The notes beneath the pieces were generated by a model that saw nothing but the letters and a program-made list of their open reading frames with translations, had not been told where the DNA came from and did not search any database. A stretch of DNA of 64,000 nucleotides from Neonectria sp. B-13 (lineage: Eukaryota > Ascomycota > Sordariomycetes > Hypocreales > Nectriaceae): contig NOKP01000020.1 of NCBI GenBank assembly GCA_002682825.1, positions 124,001 to 188,000 of the forward strand, in the 5' to 3' direction. Positions within the stretch are counted from its first letter, which is position 1. Every line of letters begins with the position of its first letter. The position numbers and the translations under genes are program-made. Positions 43,180-52,669 of the stretch are shown here, piece by piece.

Positions 43180-43668
43180 ATGACCTCACGCCATCACTTG
43201 CGACGACTGATCTACGTCATGATTCTCTTGCAATCATGGAAACCGACTTCTTTGATCTGGCTGTGCGGTTTTCTTCTCCCTCGTCTTACGTTCTCGTCAT
43301 CATCTTGCACTTTTGACGCCCAGCGTCCGACACCTTCACCCATGTGGATTAGTCTGACTGCGAGATTTTTCCTATTTGTCTTACGGTTTTGCTACGAATT
43401 TCTTGTACCAACGACGACCAATACCTTATCGACATGCATTAGCTTGACCATATGGTCTTTTATCATTTGTCTCTCGCCTTCCTTGATTAACTCGGTTCGC
43501 ATAGCCACTCCTGACAGCGGTTGGACAGCTGATGGAGTGGAAATTTTTAATCAACTGAATGTGCCTACCTACCTTGTTCGCCGCTCAAAAAGATTGGCTG
43601 ATTCTTTGAGAGTCCATGACCGGTCGGCCGTCCAAGATGCAGACCACCTTAAGAAGGGTGAACGTTGA
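43180..43668 (+). CDS. Hypothetical protein with hydrophobic segments
   Basis: Frame of 162 codons with two or three hydrophobic stretches (LIWLCGFLLPRLTF; ARFFLFVLRFCYEFLV; CISLTIWSFIICLS) and a charged tail (RRSKRLADSLRVHDRSAVQD). The tail looks coding, but the start region is overlapped by other frames. It would be a small membrane protein if real. Family unknown. Confidence 0.3.
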   Translation: MTSRHHLRRLIYVMILLQSWKPTSLIWLCGFLLPRLTFSSSSCTFDAQRPTPSPMWISLTARFFLFVLRFCYEFLVPTTTNTLSTCISLTIWSFIICLSPSLINSVRIATPDSGWTADGVEIFNQLNVPTYLVRRSKRLADSLRVHDRSAVQDADHLKKGER

Positions 43669-44029
43669 GGGCGAACTAATCGACTTCGTGTAGCCCTACA
43701 ACGCAAGGCGAACGTGCGGAAGGCCTAGCTAAAATTAGGGTAAATGGTAGTATAAACAGGGGTATTAATACATTTCGCACCCGCCAATGCAATGTGCAGA
43801 TGACAACTATCTTTGGATTGTGATAGTCGTGTAACCGCTGTAGATACGTACGCTTGCTCCGCACAATCTTGTCCCTTCTGCCCGAAATCAGCTGGTATCG
43901 TGAACAGGCTTCATTCTTCTCTTGCATCAACCATCAAACACTTGACCATCGAACACTCGAACATCAAACCACAAGCACCACAAGCACCACAAGCACTACA
44001 TAACCGGATTACTACTCCCGCGTGTCAAG
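43669..44029. other. Promoter region with 9-bp tandem repeat
   Basis: CACAAGCAC-type units repeat at about 43968-44000 in the leader of the next gene. Otherwise featureless. Confidence 0.5.
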
Positions 44030-44752
44030 ATGTCAACTACTTCTCTTGATTCCGCAACCTTCGCCCTCGCAGCCTCTTTTCTCCTAGCCGGTTATCTCAC
44101 TTTCGCTTGCTGGACACCTCCGAACCCTAACCCTTCAAGCCCCAGCGCTGACCTCCCATAGGATAGCGTTGGAATCGGTTCCGGAGCCATTCAAGTCAGG
44201 CGCCTGATCACTCTATCCCTCTGGACCTTGCACGTCATCCTCACCGTCTTTTACCCCTCTCCTCCCGCCATGCTCTGCCCTAAACCGGACAATTTGTCAA
44301 CCTCCCTATTCACGTGGTCAACTTACACCACTGTTGCGTTGGTAATCATCGCAACGGCAGCACCGATTAGATTACTTGCCTTTAGGCATTTAGGACAGAA
44401 TTTCACCTTCAGATTGGCCAAGCCGAACGCGTTGATGACAACCGGGTTGTATGCCTATGTGCAGCATCCGAGCTACCCAACTAATTGGCTAGTTCTGGCA
44501 GCAAATTTCGCGTTGCTGTTAAGGTTAGATGGTGTCTTGGGGTGCGTATTGCCGAGCTCGGTGGTGATATGGGGAATGGGGACTGGAGGAGTCGGGGTGT
44601 GGCCGGCGCTGATGATTGGGCTGGAGGTTTTAGGACTCTTGGGGATATGGGTCAGGGTCAAGGATGAGGAGGCCATGTTAAAGAGAGAGGTTGGGAAAGA
44701 GTGGGAGGAGTATCATCAGAGGACGAAAAGGTTCATTCCAGGGGTATTCTAG
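44030..44752 (+). pseudogene. Isoprenylcysteine carboxyl methyltransferase-like membrane protein, premature stop
   Basis: ICMT-family enzymes are ER membrane methyltransferases. From ATG 44030 the frame encodes a first membrane span (TFALAASFLLAGYLTFAC) and TPPNPNPSSPSA. It then meets TAG at 44159-44161 (codon 44, where CAG would fit) and continues open to 44752. The C-terminal part has further spans and the family core: LGQNFTFRLAKPNALMTTGLYAYVQHPSYPTNW, and near the end KEWEEYHQRTKRFIPGVF, which matches the conserved Glu/Arg tail. An intron bounded by GTTATC (44091) and this TAG as acceptor (71 nt) does not keep frame. So the gene is either broken by one RIP-type nonsense change or starts at the downstream ATG (44228). 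Confidence 0.7.
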
Positions 44753-45005
44753 TCACATAAGCAGACGACAGGTCATGTTAAGGTAGGATGCAGGTGTAGT
44801 ATGGCGTTGTGTTGAGAATAGATACAGAGTACTCTGGTATTGATCATGTTAAGCTTAGATGCAGCATTGTGCAGAGGTCTTTGCCAACAAAAGCTTGCAT
44901 CGAGGCTGTATTAGACTTGATAGCAAGACATGCGAACCGTCTCCTAAGGCTCAATTTACCCCTTGGCATTGACAGCTAAGACTGTAGTGCTGGCTGCCTT
45001 AGCAG
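44753..45005. other. Spacer downstream of ICMT-like gene
   Basis: No features recognised. Confidence 0.4.
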
Positions 45006-45205
45006 ATGTCTCACAGTTGCGTCATTTGCCTTGAAATTAGAACCGGCGGTGAGACTATCAGATGCCCAGACAGAGTTTTCCGTCTGTCAGGCGTGAGCAA
45101 GCAATTCGTGGCGCAGACATTAAACCTCTCCCGGACCTTCCGTGCCATGTTTTCCGCTCTAAAGTTGAAACACGCAGTTGTGATGTCGTGCACTATTAAT
45201 CCATA

Positions 45206-46770
45206 CTAGCACCGCTCTACACTAATGATTATCACCCTCTCAAGGTCGCCGGTAAGCCCATCCCAGACGCGTAGCCTCAAATCATGAAAGTTCCGTGCCA
45301 GGAATGCAACGTGGCTATCCTCGCCAAATGCGAGCGCGACCACCTCGGGCAACTGTGTGTCTCTGCCGTCAGTGTCAATTCCCCACAAGCGTGTGCCTGT
45401 GGAAGTGTCCCACATGGTGACTATACCGTCGCTATCCGCTAATGCAAGTAACCCCGGAGGACCGAAAGCCGCCGTCACGCGAGATACACAGCCGGGATTA
45501 TTAAGCGATGATCCAGAATCGTCAAACCATGATTCAGTATCATCAAGCGATTATCCAGTATCGCCAGGGGGGTGGACGAGCTGCCCTGTAGCCATGTCCC
45601 GCAATGTCGTAGGTTCGAATCCCCACAAAGCGACCAGCTGGGTTGACCCGAAAACAAATTGCACATCTTCGTCATACGATTTGTTCTGAATGGTATAGAT
45701 AGTAGCACAGGTGATCATGCTGATGAAGTCAAGGTTCCCAGTCGACGTCTCTGCCGCGGGTTGCTTGTCGCGGCCTGGAAGCAGCCTAAGCATCGACTGG
45801 TGCTTGTCTTCAGTATGGTCCAAGTCCGTCATGGCAAGCCATATCTTGAGGGTATAGCCCTCACACACTGAAGCCAGTTGGTTATCTTCGTCAAAACAGA
45901 CTGCCGCGAGCTGTTTTGGGCGATCTTGAAGTCGTACTTCAATGTCATCCTTTTGAACGTTCCACACCAAGATGCCATTCTCCATAGCTAAGGCGAGGAG
46001 ATTGCTGTCCGGTGCCTACGCTACGTGCCGGACATCCCCAAAACGGAGGCTCAAGCTGATTCTCCTCCATCTCGGGGAACCCTGCAAGTTACAAACCCGT
46101 GAAAGGATTGTGAATCGACACACAGTCATTCCAATCCCGGATAATATGTGGTGGCATGGACGCTTGGACTTGAAGAAGGTGACTGGGCAGAAATAGAATG
46201 ACCAAGTGCTGTCGAACTGAAGATGGAAGACCCTCCACGCCCAGACTGATTTGAAGTAAGCGTGTTGGGGTCATCCTGGTGCCACCATTTCCCATTACTG
46301 AGATGACTTGCCCAGCATGTCGAAGGTCTTTGACGCTTGGTTGACATCCCACAGGCTCCAATTAATGGGCGGATAAGGCACTACCTCTTCCACAAACTGA
46401 GTTGACAATCTATGTGCAAAGGTAGCATCTGGCTACCCTGGAGGCATGCAAATCAACTCCTGTTGTATAGTGTGCAAAGTCGGCCCAGTCTCCCTCGGTC
46501 CATTTTGATCGCGGCGTGGTGGATAAACGAGTTTGTTTCCACACAGGACTCTAAGGCGGGCGATACCGTCAGCGTCGGATTTTAGGGCAACAAATTGTCC
46601 GTAATCGTGGATCGGTCGGCGATGTGGTTGAAGGTCCACGTCCTAGAGTTTGTGGTTTTCCGTCGGGGGTTAGATGATTTGACAGGGTTCGGGGGCCGCC
46701 TTCTAGCTTGTCTATTTCTTGATGTCTAAACAACATGCATCTCTTGAACGCGAGCGACATGGTGAAAGGA
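45206..46770 (-). pseudogene. WD40-repeat gene relic
   Basis: The minus strand reads as a WD40 protein through stops. From upstream to downstream it shows INWSLWDVNQ, then NLLALAMENGILVWNVQKDD, KQLAAVCFDEDNQLASVCEGYTLKIW, and LLALADSDGIVTMWDTSTGTRLW, then VALAFGEDSHVAFLARN and LRLRVWDGLTGDLE. The spacing of about 40 residues and the IxVWD ends are typical blades. In-frame stops occur at TAG after RHVA (about 46017) and TAA after GDTG (about 45565), and two more lie near 46270-46310. The upstream part (46433-46760) has protein-like text without a known motif. A 21-bp tandem repeat adds seven-residue units inside the frame. WD40 tails of this kind often belong to NACHT-WD40 proteins, but no NACHT was found here. 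Confidence 0.6.
45503..45565. repeat. Three 21-bp tandem units in the WD40 relic
   Basis: Units at 45503, 45524 and 45545 share the pattern AA-C-ATGATCCAG-ATC-TC. On the minus strand they encode about seven residues each (SLDDTE, SWFDDSG, SSLNNPG). Confidence 0.7.
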
Positions 46771-48283
46771 TCAGGTTAGTATCAATTTCTATGAACCTCG
46801 GAAGGGGCAGCACCCGGAACCGGGGTATTTCCGGAAAGGGACGTTCGAGCTGTATCTATTCTTCCATGCCTCGCCTCATGACGGGTCACAAATTTACCGA
46901 TACTTCCATGGGGTTGCGTGATCCTGTCAGGTCGTCAGATGCTTGCAGACACCTAGATCAATCGTGCTACTTGGAGGCTTGCAAGAGGCTGTGGTCTACC
47001 GTAAACTTCCACACTAATCTAGTTATCTGCTCGCTTAGCCGGAAGTGGCTTGGCCTAGTCTAACTCGGCGGGAACACCCAGCCTGACGATCACACTACCA
47101 CCCCGCCAAGTTAGCTCCTAATCCCTTTGCGGCGGCGAAGGATGGAGGGAATGGCCGGCCGACGTGGAAGAGTCATCCATCCCACGTTGGTCCAGCGACT
47201 TTGGTGTTTCAGCAGCTGGCTGATAAGGACTCAGTCCCCATCTGCAAGACACTGTGCTTTTGCCACTGAATGCCAAAAAGGCTGTCTCTGGAAAGAATTT
47301 GACAGGTACTTAAAAATGAACGCTGAACCTGGCTGCCACTGTGCCTGTACCTCCCTCAGGTTTTAGTTGACGCTCTGGCCGCTAAATACTGTGTCCAACT
47401 GTCGCTTGATCCACTTGCATTTGTTTGCCCACTTATCTTTCCCGGTTTGCCGGTTTGGTACGGAGTACTCTCCCACTGTTAATGGACCAGGGGGGAATTA
47501 AGTCGTTACATGGGCCGATAACCCTATAGCTAACCCCTTGGGTGTATCTCACACCGCTCTCTAATCCCGAACCGCTCTAGCAAGATCAAGGTACCTAACA
47601 GTCCCAGCCCCGGCCCAGGGCATTGGATCTCCATGGGGCGGCTCATGTGCTAGGAATAAATGCCAGCCATGTTGGGAGACGCGGGGGGGAGGGGACAAGG
47701 GGACTCATCCCGAGGGAACGGTTGATGGTTCACTTCCAAATTCCCGGAATCCCACACTTTGTTTCTCCATCTCCATTCCGCCCTTTGCTGCCCGACCCGA
47801 CCCAATCCGGCGGGACAGACCAGCTCAACCGCGTGCGTCCGTCCATACCTAAGTTTCCGCATCACCACCGACGGCGCAAGCAGCTTGAGTTTGGGGTCAG
47901 TCAGCAGTCTTTGGCGCAGCCTGGTGTTAAATTTAGCGCCTCTTTAGTCTGCTTGTCGCCTTGCCGCCTGGCGATGATCTTACCGAGTCGAGCTCCTTTA
48001 GGACCCATTTTCTCGTCCTCCATTTTTTTCATTCTTTTCTCTGTGTCCCAACCTTCTCCCATCACCACCCACTGACTGGCCTTGACGTGCGATTCTCTCC
48101 CAGACAACCTAACCACCCATTCATTCATTCATTCATTCATTCATTGCTTCGCGATTGGCCTCCTGTTCTGCTCTGGAGACCTCAAGTCGGCCGCCCCATG
48201 GCATTGCATAATCATCGGGACTAAGTTCCGGACCGCGAGTGATATCAATCCAGCCGCCCACATTTGCGCCCCTGCCAATCGCC
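46771..48283. other. Long intergenic region before the methyltransferase
   Basis: No gene was recognised in 1.5 kb; scattered short frames only. The last part holds a CT-rich promoter and a CATT microsatellite. Confidence 0.45.
48118..48145. repeat. CATT microsatellite
   Basis: Seven perfect CATT units lie about 140 bp upstream of the methyltransferase start. Confidence 0.9.
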
Positions 48284-49629
48284 ATGGCATCCAACTCGCC
48301 GGATTTTACCCAGCGACAGCTTGGCGATTTCGAATTCACCTTCGAGTCTATAGTTGACGCAAGAAACTTGGTCGTTGAGCACTTGGCCGTTGATGTATGC
48401 GCACTCACTCCTTCAACCCCCCGCTTCGTCCGCTTTGTCCGCTAATGCTAGCCTGTCTGTCAGCCCACCGCGGATGATAGGTTCGTTTAACCCCGGACCC
48501 AGAAACTTGGTGGGTAGACTAAAACCCCAGCAGGGACTCCGAGACCTTGGAGAGCAGCGTTGAGGATTACCCCGAGGAATTTGGCCGGACCTATCATGCA
48601 TACAAAGAAGGATGTAAGGCTTGGGTGCTTTTGTCTTCATCGATTCTGCCGCTGACAGAGATTGGCTGCAGCATACGCCTTCCCAAACGATGTTTCCGAG
48701 CAGGATCGTCTAGAGTACCAGAATGGGATCATCATGATCAAGTTGCTTGAAGGGAAGCTCCATCTCGCCCCTTTTTCCAAGCAAAATCCTCCAAAGCGAG
48801 TTCTTGACGTGGCGACGGGGACTGGTGACTGGGTTATCGAAATGGGTGACGAGTATCCAACGGCGTATGTCGAAGGCATAGACTTGTCACCTATCCAGCC
48901 CCCAACACTCCCGCCCAACGTGCGATTTTTCGTTCAAGACGCGTGCGTCACGCCCCACCACGCCTCCTCCGTGAGAAGTAACAGCATTGACACTCCCTCC
49001 AGGTCCGAACCGTGGAGTTGCGGCGAGTCTTTCGACTACATCCACACACGGTCGACATTGGGCAGCTTCTCGGATTTCAAGAACGAGGTGGTACAGCAAG
49101 CGTTTGATAGTCTAGAGCCTGGGGGTTGGTTTGAAAGCCTCGATCTGATGGCGATGTGGTATTCTGATGACGGGACCTTGGATCCGGATGGAGCACTTGT
49201 ACGCTGGGCAAGGAACTTGAACTTGAGCAGCGAGATGATGAATAGGCCGTTGTCGGTGGCACACAAGTTGAAAGAATGGTATGAGGAGATTGGGTTTGTA
49301 GACGTGCAGGAGCGGGTGTACAAGATCCCATCCAATGGGTGGCCGGCAGATCCATACTGGAAGGAGATTGGGAAGCTTTGGAAGTGGAATCTGGTGGAAG
49401 GGTTGAGTGGTTTTAGCCTCGGGCTATTCAGCAGGGTGTTTGGTTGGACTGAGGAGGAGATCCAGGTAAGCATCGTTAGCCAACAGCGATCGGATGAATT
49501 GAGTGATATGCTTATGAACTCTAGATGTCATTAGTCGACGTCCGGCGAGAGATACAGGATACCAGGATCCACGCGTACGAACCCATCTACGTTGTTTGGG
49601 GTCGCAAGCCTTTCCCCGAGGAACGATGA
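48284..49629 (+). CDS. LaeA-like SAM-dependent methyltransferase
   Basis: Class I methyltransferase of the type common in fungal secondary-metabolite loci. Five exons are 48284-48394, 48452-48480 (only 29 nt), 48534-48613, 48672-49465 and 49525-49629. All phases fit, giving 372 residues. RTYHAYKEGSYAFPNDVSEQDRL is the conserved lead-in. SAM motif I is VLDVATGTGDW at about residues 117-127, with an acidic residue after the second strand (EGIDLSP). RFFVQDA and FDYIHTRSTLGSF follow, then LEPGGWFESLD. The C-terminal EPIYVVWGRKP is typical. The tiny second exon was inferred because it is the only piece that repairs the phase, and its borders (GCTAATGCTAG, GTTCG) are acceptable. It sits beside the terpene cyclase and P450 and may modify or regulate their product. 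Confidence 0.88.
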
Positions 49630-50684
49630 GGGTTGGGGCACTAATTTGGCAACGAATACTCACGTCAGGGACGCCGAAGAAGGCCTCGAACTTTGTTCGT
49701 CTCCTGGTAGGTGACATCGCTTGCTCGGCCATGGATTCATCAAGTTAGTGATGAGAGAGGCGGAGAGGACAATACCTAGTAAGTGAGGGAGGCGGTGGGG
49801 GAAGCAGAGCAAAGAACAGAAATACCCAGAACGAAAGCAATGGAGAGGAGTAGCCGAGTGGATGGTTCGGTACAGGAAGGTTAAGGCCGACGCAGGGAGG
49901 AACCTCTTCCCATCGAGGTGCTTGAACAAGTTTTCTTAGCATCCGGGCTCTTGCATGACGCCCGAGAGTTTGCATTTTGGGTCAGCGGCGCAGGGGTCAA
50001 ACTAGAGTTCCAATCGAGATGCTAGGTATATGATATGATACGGTCTGAATGCCCACAGTCCAGAAAGTCCGAGCCAATGAGGTGCCGTTGAATATAGAAC
50101 CATCCCTTAGCCTCCAGACTACTCCATTTTCGCTCAAGAGGGCATGATGAAGAGGGGTTTGTGATGACCCACAGTCTTGTCGAACACGTTCAATGCAGTG
50201 CCAACGCATACTCACAGTTGGAGGGCCAGGGATAACGATAGGGACGAACTCCTCTTCATGACCTCCGTGACCGTTGTATTGCTTACACGTCAACTTTCAC
50301 ACGTAACCTTCAACTCCGAGCTCGGCATTTGGCTCTCTGTAAGACATGGATAACGAGATCCATTTCGTTACCGAGCTCCTTCACCGTCTGCATCTCGGGC
50401 AAGTTCACAGGCTTCGCCGTCGTGGAGCTACCGTACCGGCCATGCCCGGCCCGGCCCCTCGTGCATGACCCAAGACTAGCCCCGATGAACGCCATAGGAG
50501 TTAGTGCCCGAGGTTCTAGAAAGGACGGCTAAGCAGCACCACAGATACAGAGTCGAATGTGGGTCGTCTCGTATGACGTGTACCGCTCCCTTGGGTATGA
50601 CAGACGGCAGACTTAGCGTCCTTAGAAGTGTATATTGATTGGCGTATGGCATGGAGACAATCTGAGATGTCATATACTCAAGGA
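49630..50684. other. Spacer between convergent methyltransferase and terpene cyclase
   Basis: I searched this stretch on the minus strand for the prenyltransferase half of a chimeric terpene synthase (DDxxD motifs) and saw none. Short frames (49660-49975; 49997-50293; 50310-50495) lack family motifs. Confidence 0.5.
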
Positions 50685-52011
50685 TTACTTCGCGTCCCTA
50701 GATCTTGGCCACCACAGCCCACATAGTGCCCGCCTAAATCCTCCACCAAGAGCCCTGACCAAAGCCCGAGGCCCTGTATTGCTTGCCGGAAACCCGGAAC
50801 TGAAGCTACCCGAAGACGTAGTTGGTTCGTTGTGTTCCTTGTCGAGCGGCTTGGGAGCTCCATGCGCCATCCAATCCAACTGACGGGTATTGTATGCAGC
50901 CCCAGGGTGGTAGCGGGGGGCGCCGAGTGTCCACACAACGTTGCCACTCAGGATGTACTGGACCGCTTCAACAAAGATGCGCAGGTCGCGAGAGAGGTCG
51001 GCTCGGGCCTTGGTTGCGCGCACGGTCTCGACGTACTGCGCGGCTTTCTCCTGGATCATCTGTCGGCAGAGCTGCTTGGCTTCATCCTTGTTGATGGACT
51101 GTTCACGCATCATGACCCACAACGCATTGCACACGTGAGCCTCGCCTGCTGCGTTGGCTGCCTCCAACTCCTTATCGAACGAGTAAAGGTCGTTGGTTAA
51201 GCCCAAGGCAACCCACGCTGGGCGGCAGAGCTGCGAACGAAGGTCATGCTCATGTTCCGGGATGCTCAGTCCCATGGCGAAGATCGCGACGCCGGTTAAA
51301 TACCTTGCGTGGTCATAATGAGCGCTACCGCTTTCAAAAATCAGGGAGGAGGCTGGCTTACATCTTTCCTACGTCGAGGATGCGATATTCCAAGTACTCC
51401 TCCAAAGTGTCGAACTGCGTGTGGTTGAGGCGGCCAGCTCCCTTGTCAAACCATTCTGCCCACAGGGCCAACGCCGCTGATGCTGGTCCTGGATCCATAG
51501 CAAGTACAAGCTGTGTCATTTTGGACATCATAAACTTTCGACCAGTGCCCTTTCTGGTTTTCACAGGGCCGTTTGCAGCCCCTTCTCGACATGCCTCCAG
51601 CGCTTCATCATTCTGCTCGTCTCCCTGTATACATTTGGACATCAGTCCCAAAATCCTAGTGTGAGGGGGAATAGGGGAAATTTATCGAACCTTCGCTTTA
51701 TCGACTTCCTCAACGACGTCATCGTGTAGAAAGATGAATTCGTTAAAATACGCTAGCACCTCCATCCTCTCCGGGAAAGTTTCTGGGAAAGCAACCGATA
51801 AGAAGTTGAACTTGGGCCCGAGGCTCGCCTTCTTAAACCCCAAGGGGGCAACATGCTCTCTCCAGTCCTCTTGCGCCCTGATGGCGCCCAAGTCTTCCGG
51901 TTCCTGGCTTTGGTGGATGCGGAGAGGTATGTTATCGCAAAGCCCTGCGGTGTCATAAGTTGATGGATCTACAACGGTAGAATATCGGTACTCCATGTTT
52001 ATAGCTTCCAA
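50685..52011 (-). CDS. Class I terpene cyclase (cyclase half of a fusicoccadiene/ophiobolin-type synthase)
   Basis: Three exons on the minus strand are 52011-51691, 51624-51362 and 51303-50685. Introns are 66 and 58 nt, the second ending in CAAG; the product is 400 residues. Residues 1-333 match the N-terminal cyclase domain of fungal chimeric di/sesterterpene synthases: EYRYSTVVDPSTYDTAGLC, GAIRAQEDWREHV, then LHDDVVEEVD with the metal-binding DDVVE at 97-101. NDLYSFDKE (NSE motif, Asn232, Ser236, Glu240) and GAPRYHP (Arg325-Tyr326) complete the active site. Chimeric relatives continue into a prenyltransferase domain to about 700 residues. Here a Ser/Gly/Arg-rich tail ends at 400 with no DDxxD. 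The enzyme would therefore need GGPP or GFPP from elsewhere, or the gene is truncated. It shares a bidirectional promoter with the P450. Confidence 0.88.
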
Positions 52012-52669
52012 AGCGGAAAGATCGATTATAAAGGAGAAATACTAGAGTAGAAGGATAGGTAAGAAGAGACTGAATGTGCGAGTATCACAGATGGTATTTA
52101 CTCCAGGCTTCTGAGTTGGGAACCTTTATATCTCCGTCACGGCGACGCTAGACCATCTCAACGACCTCTGACTTCCCTTTTCCACTCCTCCCTACCCCCT
52201 TCCTCGAGACCGCTCTTTGGGATCCCTCTATCTTGCCGCGCATGCCGCGTGGCCAAGTGTCAAGTCCGAGGTCTGATCTCTCGGCGACAGGACTTCGCCT
52301 CTTAATCCCACTCGTCCGATTGGTGATGGTGCTTCGTTGAGGTCCAGTTCGCCGACATATCCTCCAACTCACACTCCTGGCAAATCATAGGGCAGCAAGT
52401 GTCCGACCAGTAGTGTTCCTTTCATGCGACTGGGGCTGCTGGCTGCATCTGCAAGGGAGATGATCATTGCTGAATTAGCGGTATGACAACAACGCTGGCT
52501 TGAAGTAGTTGCATATCTAGGGCACCTCCGGTGCTCCGCCTGTAGCCATGGGCTCATTGATAAGCGGCCGCCAAACTGACCCATTTCCTCACAAATACGG
52601 GCATTATTCCTCTCTTTCTCTTCATCGCCCAACTGGTTGTCATCACCTTTTGTTTTCAACCTGGCCAAC
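52012..52669. promoter_or_regulatory. Bidirectional promoter between terpene cyclase and P450
   Basis: This spacer of 658 bp lies between two divergent start codons. It contains CCGAG-N9-CTCGG (52266-52284), CCGCGCATGCCGCG near 52235 and GCGGCCGCC near 52564. Co-regulation of the two genes is inferred from the layout. Confidence 0.5.
52266..52284. promoter_or_regulatory. CCGAG-N9-CTCGG palindrome
   Basis: Five-base inverted arms with CGG-type ends, separated by nine bases, resemble a Zn2Cys6 dimer site. No pathway regulator adjoins. Confidence 0.35.

Noticed and set aside
43966..44000. CRISPR-like or functional satellite array (CACAAGCAC units)
   Set aside because: It is a simple 9-bp microsatellite in a leader region; CRISPR arrays are not expected in a fungal nuclear genome.
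44091..44161. Intron removing the TAG of the ICMT-like gene
   Set aside because: GTTATC...CCATAG is 71 nt, and its removal breaks the reading frame and deletes the conserved TPPNPNP segment.
45600..45625. T-loop-like GGTTCGAATCCCCAC, possible tRNA
   Set aside because: No acceptor stem, D-arm or anticodon arm can be drawn around it, and on the minus strand it codes for VALWGFEPTTL in the WD40 relic.
49997..50495. Minus-strand frames as a prenyltransferase half of the terpene synthase
   Set aside because: No DDxxD motif or prenyltransferase helices were found, so I do not extend the cyclase gene into this region.
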